This document shows, one piece after another, positions 1 through 11,900 of a stretch of DNA of 64,000 nt (position 1 is its first letter; the number at the start of each line of letters is the position of its first letter). The position numbers and the translations under genes are program-made. The DNA lies in contig OZ037770.1 of NCBI GenBank assembly GCA_964035545.1, forward strand, positions 7,578,527 to 7,642,526, given 5' to 3'. Origin of the DNA: Bugula neritina. Its lineage: Eukaryota; Bryozoa; Gymnolaemata; Cheilostomatida; Bugulidae. The notes beneath the pieces are model-generated. The model did no database searches. It saw nothing but the letters and a program-made list of their open reading frames with translations, and was not told the DNA's origin.

Positions 1-4
1 ACTG

Positions 5-53
<49 letters not shown>

Positions 54-298
54 CACTACCACTACCACTACCACTACCACCACCACCACTACCACTACCA
101 CCACTACCACCACTACCACTGCCACTGCCACTGCCACTGCCACTGCCACTGCCACTGCCACTGCCACTGCCACTGCCACTGCCACTGCCACTGCCACTGC
201 CACTGCCACTGCCACTGCCACTGCCACTGCCACTGCCACTGCCACTGCCACTGCCACTGCCACTGCCACTGCCACTGCCACTGCCACTGCCACTGCTA

Positions 299-333
<35 letters not shown>

Positions 334-414
334 GCTACTGCTACTGCCACTGCTGCTGCAGTACTGCTACTGCTGCTGCAGTACTGCTACTACTGCCACT
401 AGTCAGTTCTGCTG
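1..414. repeat. Triplet/hexamer microsatellite in an ABCG intron
   Basis: (ACT)n grades into (CCACTG)n, roughly 120-294, and then back to ACT/GCT triplets. It ends about 25 bp before the acceptor of the exon at 441, so the 3' part of this intron is almost entirely simple repeat. Confidence 0.95.
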
Positions 415-440
415 ATACACTTTATATGTTGTTTCCACAG

Positions 441-1419
441 TGTTTAGTGACAGAGCTGTACTCAACAAAGAGAGAGTGTCAGGGTACTACAGACTGTCAG
501 CCTATTACATTGCCAAGAATGTCAGCGGAATTCCGGTGATGCTGATTTTGCCATCAATTCTGTTTACAATAGTTTTCTGGAGTACTGGACTGAACAGGCA
601 GTTTGCTGTCTACGCCCAACTTACACTGCTACTTTATCTCAGCTGTATTGTAGCAAATGTAAGTTATTATACGCTTACAGTGTACACTATTCTGCACAAG
701 TTTATGTATATTGTTCTACACTTGTGTAAAATGCTCTACACTTCTGTAAAATGCTCTACACTTTTGTATAATATTCTACACTTGTGTATAGTATTCTACA
801 CTTCTGTATAATATTCTACACTTTTGTATAATATTATACTTTATGCTAGCTGAGTGTTGATGCTGATATATACTTGCAGTGAACATTTAGGTAAGTCATT
901 TAGTGTCCCGTCTTGTATGCGGTATGATGGTGCAACCCGAAGGTTTGATGTCTCTACACGTAGTCAATCAACCTGCAAGATGAAAAATGATTTCTTAGCT
1001 CTCTAAATTATCTCGCTGCTATTGTTTTTCAGAGTGTGGGAGAATTTGTTGGCACAATTTGTCAACATGCTAATGTGGCAGTCGTTGGCTCAACAACTGT
1101 AATGGTGCTTACAATGATCTCTGGGGGGTTCTACACCAGTCACCTTCCACACCATGTAGACTGGCTCAAGTTCCTATCCTACGTGACTCATGTCTACCAC
1201 TCAGCTCTAATCATTGATTTCTCCAACTCAGTATTCAAGTAGGTATTCTATACCATGCTCTGCTGAAACTGTCTCAATTATAGATTAATCATTTTCAGTC
1301 TATTTATAAAATCAAAATTGTCAGTCATGACATGGAGCTGATTGCAAGTTTGAAAAAATCTTATAATTTTTTCATTAGTGAAACACACAGCAGCAAAAGA
1401 GAATTCGTGAGATTTAATG

Positions 1420-1466
<47 letters not shown>

Positions 1467-2029
1467 CGTGCGTGTGTGTTGCGTTTGTTTGTAAACAAGA
1501 ATTTGAATTCATGCATTCATCAGCTTGTTGCACATTAGAAGCCCTAATGTCTCTCAACATTTTGTCAGTAGGTAACTAGCAATATATCAACTCTTGAATC
1601 TACGTTGATAAATGAATAAAAGCTCATTTTCATGTCCTTGTATATTTACCTCAAAATAATCCAGTTACATCAGCAATTAGATTTTAGAGTAACGAAAAAA
1701 TAGCATGATCATACTAGCTTGGAAAAAGATTCAGCAGCGTTGTCATCTCATGCTCTGGTCACGTTTCTGTCTTCCATTTCAGATGTTCTGAAACCCAAAG
1801 TGTATACAATTCTTGTACAAGCCGAAATAATGTATCACACTCGCCATCCAACGCTTCCCAAATAGTCTCAGCGCTTACCATTTCAGAGAATGAATTGATA
1901 GAAGTGCATACACTCCTTAGCCAGGGTTGGACCATAGGCCACCATCTTCTTGTACTGATAGGCTTTGTGTTTTTATTGAAAATGGTGACTTACCAAGTCT
2001 TGCGTTTGGCCACAAAGTCCAAAGGCTAA
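441..2029 (+). CDS. ABCG-family half transporter, C-terminal three exons (partial gene)
   Basis: Three exons join in phase: 441-658, 1033-1238 and 1783-2029 (TAA at 2027-2029). The acceptors are tttccacag, tttttcag and ccatttcag; the donors are gtaagt at 659 and gtaggt at 1239. The codon split across 440/441 shows that more exons lie left of the window. Exon 1 has the intracellular signature of ABCG membrane domains (VLNKERVSGYYRLSAYYIAK) followed by two membrane segments. Exon 2 continues with a further membrane segment (about 1081-1135) ending ISGGFY and an extracellular stretch. Exon 3 has a Cys- and Asn-rich extracellular loop and a last membrane segment ending YQVLRLATKSKG. ABCG half transporters dimerise and export lipids, sterols or xenobiotics; the substrate cannot be told here because the ATPase domain is outside the window. 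The last exon is too short to show as a long ORF and was found by phase matching. Confidence 0.87.
690..838. repeat. 20-bp tandem repeat in ABCG intron
   Basis: About seven imperfect copies of a unit read as ttctacacttttgtataata. They begin about 30 bp after the donor at 659. The frame happens to stay open into the array, which wrongly extends the exon in a naive ORF call. Confidence 0.85.
1422..1478. repeat. (TG)n microsatellite
   Basis: Uninterrupted TG dinucleotides turning into TGCG at the right end, inside the second visible ABCG intron (1239-1782). Confidence 0.95.
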
Positions 2030-2904
2030 CTATGTCTACTTATTCTTTATGCCAGCTATGCAGTGGTGTCACCAAACTGCTGACACCAGCTATGCAGTGG
2101 TGTCACCAAACTGCTGACCTATTTCCTAATCTAAGAAGCATGACTTACTTGAACTACAATTTTATAATAATTTAGTTTTCTTATACTTTCAAAGCAGGGG
2201 ATTGGAATATTTTCAATTGCTGTATCAAAATATGCAACTAATATCTTTTCCGTCGACAATCTCACCAATACTGTATGTTAATTTTTTACTACTTCACTAT
2301 ATTATGCTGTAATATTTTGTACACTTTTCAAACTTATGAATCAAAGTTTTGGAAATGTTTTTATTTGCACAATAACATTTATTAAATCATATCTAAACTT
2401 TTTGAAATTACAGATTATTTTATTTTTAAACTAGTAACGATATATAAATATATAATTACACCAGTTAACTTAATTTTTTCACTACTAATACCACACATGT
2501 ATAATACAAAATTGTACTACGCAAAATACAGCACAATAGAATATTTGCGTAATAATGTGATTGTAAATTATACATTATGATAATATGAGATATGTACAGC
2601 CATAGAAACTACATAAATAATTCACATTCTACAAAGAAGAGATTTCAATACATGGACGTTTTCATAAATGTTTAAGTTGATTGCGTAACTACACTGCATT
2701 AAATAATATAGTATCTGTTCCTAATAACTGGCAGCTAGTTTACAAGGAAAAAGGTTCTTTTACCAACTGATGCTGGTAATTATGTTTATAGATTACCAGA
2801 ATGAAAATGTTGAAATTTTTGTAAATTGCATTGTTACCGGTTACACAAGAATGTAAACGCTGTTATTCTGTGACTGGACTAAACACTATTATTCTGTGAC
2901 ACAA
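2030..2904. other. Gap between convergent ABCG and PDE9 genes
   Basis: This holds the two 3' untranslated regions. The only structure is a tandem 34-bp duplication, 2052-2085 and 2086-2119, with one mismatch at the end, just after the ABCG stop. The rest is AT-rich with several AATAAA-like and TATAAT-like words and no recognisable coding sequence. Confidence 0.7.
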
Positions 2905-5900
2905 CTATACACCATTGGTTTGAGAGGACTCCACAGACGTCCCTTTACGCTTAAGTGCAGACGGCTTAGATGAGAAAGAGGTAGCTGGAGAGTGGTTGGT
3001 GGAGGAAGAAAGCTTTTGGTAGTATTCTAATGCATCTTGTAAAGGTCCTATGATAGGATCCTGAAATATATCATTAAAAGCATTCAATCTACAGCAACAG
3101 ACTAATCTGCTACACATAGAAGCACTGAGACCTCTCCTTACACCGCATGCATATATAGTTTATACTTTATACACAACATAAACCTTCAGTATACACTGAG
3201 CATATAGCAATGCCTCTGTTACAGAACCCTCCCATCAGATATATACCTGTATAACCTCCCATCAGATATATACCTGTATAACTGGATGAAGCTCTGCCAG
3301 TGCTTCAAAGAGAGGCAGAAGAATAAACTTTATAAAATTGACTTGAGAGGAGTTCTTGTTGACTTTATCTCTGTCCATGAAAGGGGAGACTGGCAGCCCC
3401 TCCTTCTTCTCCAAGTCACTCTAAATTACCAAGAGAGAGATACAAGGTTATTACTAGTTACCAGTAGTTACTGCTAGTTACTACCAGTTATTACTAGCTA
3501 CTACCAGATACTAATAGTAGTTGGTACTAGTTACTACTAGTTACTACAAGTTACTACTAGTTATTACCAGTTACTGCTAGTAATTACTAGTTAGTAGAGG
3601 CACCCACTAGTTAGTATGAGTTACTATTAGTTATTACTACTACTATTACTACTACTGCTACTACTACTACTGCTGCTGTAAACACTTGTAGTCCTAGTAA
3701 TAATTTAGTAATATGTTTGCATTGTTTTACCTGAGTAAAAAACTCCTGCAAGAGGCAGTCTATCCATGGCTCTGCCACTTCCATAGGTCTACATTCATTA
3801 GATATGTCTGCACACTTGATAAGTATCATCATTAGCTGCAGTGTACACAATATTTGAATAAAACATGGCTGATATAATTCTAACTAGTAGTTCATGCGAA
3901 TAACACAGTTCAGAAAATAAGGTTCAGATACATTTATCTATCAAATGCCATCTTTTGCAAAAAATATCAATCATCAAACTTTTCTAACAATATAAAACTT
4001 GTTACTGTTATGTTCAAAATACATTATTGCATCAATAATACTATACATATAAAAACAATGATGCTTCTAGCTATATTTTTATTATCTTTATTTCGCGAAA
4101 CACGGCAAAGTTTGGAGTATTGCAAGTAAAGTAGGTGCGAATAAGGAAACTGAATATGGGTGGGAAGCTCCGTTGAATCAAGGTGATTCATATTAAACTT
4201 GGTAACAGTATGACTGCATATAAACATATTCCATCCAACATGACCATTAGATATGTTGATTGCAGACACCTGGTAGCTGGTAGTCAGTAGATCTGTCTAC
4301 TAACCTGGTTTCTATGGTCTGCTATTTCCACATCAAATGTAGGAATTATTTGAGTGAAGTTGGACAGGATTTCATTGTGACGTGCCATATCAGTGGCTAG
4401 AATGCACCTATATATTACCATAGCATGTCTACATATTACTACAGTATATTACCATAGTATGTCAACATACTACTACAGTATATTACCATAGCATGTCAAC
4501 ATATTACTACAGTATATTACCATAGTATGTCAGCATATTACTACAGTATATTACCATAGCATGTCAGCATATTACTACAGTATATTACCATAGCATGTCA
4601 GCATATTACTACAGTATATTACCATAGCATGTCAGCATATTACTACAGTATATTACCATAGCATGTCAGCATATTACTACAGTATATTACCATAGTACTA
4701 CAACATATTACTACAGTATATTACCATAGCATGTCAGCATATTACTACAGTATATTACCATAGCATGTCAACATACTACTACAGTATATTACCATAGCAT
4801 GTCAACATAATTATTACTATAGAGTATAGTATATTACCATAGTATACTATTACCACAATATATTACCAGAGTATATGAAGATACTTATATAATGTTTACC
4901 TTATAATACACTGTCTAACATGTCTATACGTCTCAGCCGACATATTCTCAAGGATGTTACAACCCTCAGAAGCAAATATCCTGAACGCTACAGAGCAGTG
5001 ATGATTTTCTAGAACCGACATGTCATTGTATCTAATGGCTAACTCGGTGCGAGCATTTACCTATAATGATGAGAAAACCACTGTTAAACGTGAAGGTGCT
5101 GAATGCTATAGTATAGTGTAATTTGGAGTAGAGTTCAGCAGAGCATTTAGAAATAGAGTACAAGATATTATACCACGAGTATAAAAAGTGTATTACAGAA
5201 AAGGATAGTATAGTATAGTAGACTAGAAGATATTATGTAGCATACTGAACACAGAATAGTATAGTAGTGAAAGCTTACCTGGTAGGAGTTGTTGTACCCG
5301 GGATGATCCAAATCATGGCAGACTGCAGATGTAAGAAGAGCAAACAGTTCAGCTGGAGAGAACGAGTTTTTTAGGTCGAGTTGCTGTATCAGACCATACA
5401 TCTATACAGAATATACAGTATATATTCACTATAATACAACTATACAGAATATACAGTATATATTCACTATAATACATCTATATAGAGTATACAGTATATA
5501 ATCACTACACTATAATACAACTATACAGAGTATACAGTATATATTCACTATAATACAACTATACAAAATATACAGTATATATTCACTATAATACAACTAT
5601 ACAGATCATATGCATACACTAAACAAGCAACTCACCATCTGTGAAACCATAAAGCAATGTTTGAAGTTGTGGAAGGGAACTCTGTTGTAACTCCTGTAAA
5701 CCTCACACAGCCAAGTGTGAAATGTACTCTTCTGTAATCATCAAAACAAAATTACACAAACTAAACTCTCTACCATTTCAGTGCATTTGAAAGATTAGAA
5801 TGGATCTGTAGGATAACAGCAAGCTGGTAATCATATTGTACCCTTATGTACTTGAGATTCTTATTTTCATCAGATCATACATACTGGTATGTTGAAAGTT

Positions 5901-8900
5901 TCCAACAATCCCAAGTCCAGATACATCTGCCTTAGCAATACTAGCATTTCTGCCTCATTCCACTGCCAGTTGTTGAAGTTAACACTTTCAAGGAGCCCTT
6001 TGACTTCACTTCTCACTTCCATGTCTCTACATCATTTAACTGACATTAATATACTGTCAGGTAACTATAGGTGAGTATACGGTCAGTTGACTACAGGTGA
6101 GTATACGGTCAGTTGACTACAGGTGAGTACACATCAGTTAACTATAGGTGAGTACACATCAGTTAACTATAGGTGAGTATACTATCAGTTAACTATAGGT
6201 GAGTATACTATCAGTTAACTATAGGTGAGTATACGATCAGTTAACTATAGGTGAGTATACGATCAGTTAACTATAGGTGAGTATACGGTCAGTTAACTAC
6301 AGGTGAGTACACATCAGTTAACTATAGGTGAGTATACTATTAGTTAACCATACCTCATACAGTTGAACTTGTCAAACACAGTTTCACAGTCCATATCAGA
6401 CTCTGACTGACAACTGTAGGGCTGAAAATCAGTATTGGACTTCTTCCAGTTATTATTTGTAGTTATCTCCACATCACATTTATTATGCCATTTATGCTTG
6501 CTGGATTTTGTGAACCTTTTGGTGCCATTGATATCCTTTGATAGGCCGATCCAGCTCAAGTGTTCAATGCCCTGTAAGGAGAAGCTATGCTATACAGAAG
6601 AATTACATAACCTGTTGAGACAGCCCCTAAAGCCAGAACTTTCACTGGGTGATGGTGGTGGTAGTGGTGGTGGTAAGTTGATTACACAAAGTTATAGCCT
6701 AAAGTGAAAATGCCAACTCTGTTGAAGATGAAATCTTATATAGTTGAAAGCATTATTTTCCTGCATAGTTGTGACTCATCTCAACCCACTTGTACCATGC
6801 TATACCATGTAATAGACATATCCATTAATATTATTCATTAGAAATAGCTCCATATTTTACAATTCCTACTACTACTAGATTCAGCTAAGCAGTAATAGTA
6901 AGGGAATGGTTGTTGATAACCAGATGGTGATTGGCTAGCAGACAGAGACTTGCTGTACCTACTAGGATAGACAACACATACTGGATTGGTCAAATTAGCT
7001 ACCAGCCACCAGGTTTACTGCATCTGTAGAACTTCTGCAACCCTGGATGTTTTCAAAGGTGCAACTTTTCACTATAAGTAGCTAAACAAGCATTTTACAA
7101 ACCTCAAGTTTTTGACTGAGAGCCGCCATTTCTTCTTGAACCTGTCTCATGGAATCTGTAAGCCCCCCATTCTCCACGATTATGTGAGACTCTAAGGCTT
7201 GCAGTCTTTTCTCCACACCATTGAGGTCAGTACCCACCTCCTTCATCAGGCTATCAGCTATGTAGTTCAACATACTGTGTAGTGTGTACTACTACATGGT
7301 ACTACTACATGGTACTACTACATGGTACTACTACATGATGCTACTACATGATACTACTACATGGTACTACTACATGGTACTACTACATGATACTACTACA
7401 TGATACTACTACATGGTACTACTACATGATACTACTACATGGTACTACTACATGGTACTACTACATGGTACTACTACATGGTACTACTACATGGTACTAC
7501 TACATGATACTACTACATGGTACTATTACATGATACTACTACATGATACTACTACATGATACTATTACATGATACTACTACATGATACTATTACATGATA
7601 CTACTACATGGTACTACTACATGATACTACTACATGATACTATTACATGATACTACTACATGGTACTACTACATGGTACTACTACATGATACTATTACAT
7701 GATACTATTACATGATACTACTACATGATACTACTACATGGTACTATTACATGATACTACTACATGATACTATTACATGATACTACTACATGATACTACT
7801 ACATGGTACTACTACATGGTACTACTACATGGTACTACTACATGGTACTACTACATGATACTATTACATGGTACTACTACATGATACTACTACATGATAC
7901 TACTACATGATACTACTACATGATACTATTACATGATACTACTACATGATACTACTACATGGTACTATTACATGATACTACTACATGATACTATTACATG
8001 ATACTACTACATGATACTACTACATGGTACTACTACATGGTACTACTACATGGTACTACTACATGGTACTACTACATGATACTATTACATGGTACTACTA
8101 CATGATACTACTACATGATACTACTACATGATACTACTACATGGTACTACTACATGATACTACTACATGGTACTACTACATGATACTACTACATGGTACT
8201 ACTACATAATACTACTACATGATACATACTTGATGTAGCTAAGACTACAAGTCTATATGGAGTGTCTGGCGTGTTGCTCTTTAGATACTGAGTTATATTC
8301 ACGAGATCTCCCTCGCTGTTGTACATCTTTATTATGTCAAAGGAAGTCACCTCTGCAGCTGACCGGAACAAATCTGAGAGGGTAATGAGAAAGAGCAAGT
8401 AGATGGCAATGGTAATAACTATGGTATACTAGGGTTAGACTTTGCAACAAGATGCATGTCTATTATGTCATATTGGTAATTCATCAACCTTGTTTGCATG
8501 TGACCATTCACCTTAATTATGTTATGTTTAGGTTTTGATAATTGTGATTCAAAGTAGCATTGGAATTATTGGAATTGCAAGTTCATCACACTGCTGAAGG
8601 CTATTTCCAACAAGAACAAGTAATGAAGGTATTGGAAACATTAATGGGAGTTTTTAAATCCTTTACTTGCTGGCTGTGGGCAGATAATTACATTACATTG
8701 TGCCTACAATTATTATGTATTACTTATAGTCCATCATATTTAGTCAATCTAATCATAGGTAGACAACTCTTATTACTAACTATTATACTACCAGTTAGCA
8801 GGGAGATAACTCTTATTACTAACTATTATACAACCAGTTAGCAGGTAGACAACTCTTGTTTATAAACTATTATACTACCAGTTAGCAGGTAGACAACTCT

Positions 8901-11900
8901 TATTACTAAACTATTATACTACCAGTTAGCAGGGAGATAACTCTTATTACTAAACTATTATACTACCAGTTAGCAGGTAGACAACTCTTATTACTAAACT
9001 ATTATACTACCAGTTAACAGGTAGATAACTCTTATTACTAAACTATTATACTACCAGTTAGCAGGTAGACAACTCTTATTACTAAACTATTATACTACCA
9101 GTTAGCAGGTAGACAACTCTTATTACTAAATTATTGTACTACCAGTTAGCAGGTAGACAACTCTTATTACTAAACTATTATACAACCAGTTAGCAGGTAG
9201 ACAACTCTTATTACTGAATTATTATACTACCAGTTAGCAGGGAGACAAGCAGAGTGCTAGAATAGTAAGAGTGGAAGTACTTGAATGACCGCTGTGATTA
9301 TTGAGTATACCTGAAACCTACATTCTAGCCATGCTATTTCGCACTGGGCCTCATCATCACTTCCGACAGCTTATTTTTTATACTGTTATTTGTTACTATG
9401 TTTCCTTTCTAATTGCTTGTTCTGCTCTTGTAACTTATGCTAGTTGTAAAACACTATATTATGATGAAATAAAACACACGCACACACACACATTATATAT
9501 AGATAACTTAAACTGTAGGTAAGCCTCATGCCACAAAAGTTACCAATTTTTATTCAGCATCTTATCTGATCCTATTGAATTTTATTTTAGTTCAAACTAA
9601 TAATAAATACAAATGTCAGTATTTTCTTCACCACAGCATAGCATGAATTTAATCATCATAAAAACTGTAAATAAATACATGTAAATACCAGGAGTCTCTC
9701 AAAACTATTAATTGCTGGCAGTGTACACTTATAATCAGGTTTACCACACCCCCTCCCCCTTCCACACAGGGACTCTGAGATCTCAAAGTTTTATGATACT
9801 CTGTTAATCATATAAATATGATCTACTAGTTTGGCAGAAAAACACCAATTTTTGACTTAGGTTCGCACTCCCGGATAAAGTTTTTTTCTCTTCTGATTAT
9901 TCAAATATAAGGTCTAGGTAAATGTTTTCAGGTGGGTGTGGACTTCTTACCCTTGAGCATTTTGAGAAATTCAAGATGGCCGCTAGGCACTAGACGATTC
10001 TTTATAATTCAAATGTATCTACCCACCGAGGCTAAATTTAAGGTTCCAATGCTTTGAAATCTTTAGAAATTAATATAATAAAGATGTATGTGCCTTTATC
10101 ATGTGTATTATTGAGTAATAGGCAAATGATCCCCAAGGGTAACTAAGCTAAGCCTTAATCATTCATTTTTTTTAAGTTTAACCTAGCCCCACCGTGTTTA
10201 TAATTTCCTTGCATCTCTGCATCAGTTTGTTCTAAATTCATGAAAATTTACTGTATGGGGTGATTTTATATGCTGATTACAAATATGTCCAACAAATAAA
10301 GCTGAAAAGGGTTCTGCAAAATTGAAATGCAACGCCATTGTCATGTGTGCTAAATTGCAATTTATTTCAAACTAGCATGCCTATCAAAAAGGTTTGTTGA
10401 GCTGCTAATTTAAAAGTTATTTTCAGTTTTAAAACTTTAGCCATGTTTTTTAAAGTTAGAAAAAGGGGCCAACAACCTTAATAACACAACACCATGACTT
10501 CTTAACATAATTTAATTGCTTTATTATTGACACATCATTTATCTAAATATTGACATTTTTGCTTTCAAAAACTCCTTCTACAATCAGCACATATGACTTT
10601 TTCTCTAAAAACATTTGTAAACAGTTTTTTTATGAATAAGAATCTATTTTATGCTGGGGAAAGTAATACATCCATTAGAACAGCGGTTCCCTACCTTTTT
10701 CATACCAACCTCCTTTCATAAAAGTTTACAACTAATTTCTCCACTTTAATGACCTATGTTCAGTGCAATGGAACACTAATGGTTGAAACGGATTTGGTAA
10801 AAGTATTTAATTCTACTTTTGGCAGTTTCCCCAAAATGCTAAATAAAAAAAGTCTTCCCAGAATGTACTGGGCCTGAGAATATTGGTGGGAGAGCTGTTG
10901 AAGCCAGTCTTTGATGAAAGTGTAATCACTAGCATGGAGAACCTTGAAAAGATGTTGACTAAGATTTCAGAGAGCTCAAGAACAGCAAAACTGTGGGTCA
11001 TGTGCTTTATTAGACCAATTTTTACCATCAACACCCACATCATAGCTGATAGAGAAGGAGACTGGGCCTTACACCTAGCAATGGAAGAGGAAATGTATTT
11101 ATATCTGTATAGCATGTAGATCATACCACAAGATGTAAGGATTGAATTCGTGGCTGGTAACCACACAATGCATCATAAACTCGGCCAGCTTAACGGCATC
11201 TGGTCAAACATGACCATTGAGGTGACCTTCGTGAGATTTGGCCACAGAAAGGGGGAACCATTGGCATCACCAATAAAACTGAAATTGTCAAGGTGTGGGT
11301 GTATAGCACTTCTGCATGCAACAAGATACAGTAAGGCCTCAGTGACACCAGAGATGAGTCTGAAATAAATGCTTCCACTACTCATAAGGAAGAGATGCAA
11401 TCAAGAATCTAATCTGATTCAAGGAACAGAAGGTTTGTCAAAAGGAAGATTGAACTCTGCAATGTCCTACTCAAAGAAGAATGCCACCCAGCTGCTCTTG
11501 TCAATATTGAAACAGAGAAAGTCATCAGTTATTCAGCAATTATTATTGACAATATTTTTTGTTATAGGTAAAGCATCTATACAAGAATTTAAAGTGAATT
11601 AGTCGGAAGGGTTAAATAAATCCTTGTATATCTTAAGTGAAGACAATGGTATCATCTCAAAGGCATATTAAGGTTTTTAATACCACTGTGTATGATACTG
11701 AAGTCATATATGCCCGAACCATTGTAGTCAAGCAGACCAAGAATTTGGATGCGGACTCTTTAATGGCTCATAAACTTGCAGCATTGCCACCTTCTACATT
11801 CAAGGAAACAGGGAAAATAAGAAAAACTAAAACCAAGTCAATTTTAAAAAAAATCTGTGAAAATTGAGTTTTCAGAACAGTTCGCGACAAGAAGATAAGA

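Noticed and set aside
440-811. 123-codon ORF as one ABCG exon
   Set aside because: A consensus donor at 659 and phase-matching next exon at 1033 end the exon at 658; the rest is an intronic 20-bp repeat.
7348-7533. 61-codon plus-strand ORF
   Set aside because: Product of the 13-bp minisatellite in PDE9 intron 2.
4410-9245. CRISPR-like arrays
   Set aside because: Units are contiguous tandem repeats without unique spacers, in introns of a eukaryotic gene.
10813-11400. Minus-strand ORFs of 62-117 codons within element 1
   Set aside because: Antisense shadows of the plus-strand coding pieces, which match a recognisable family.
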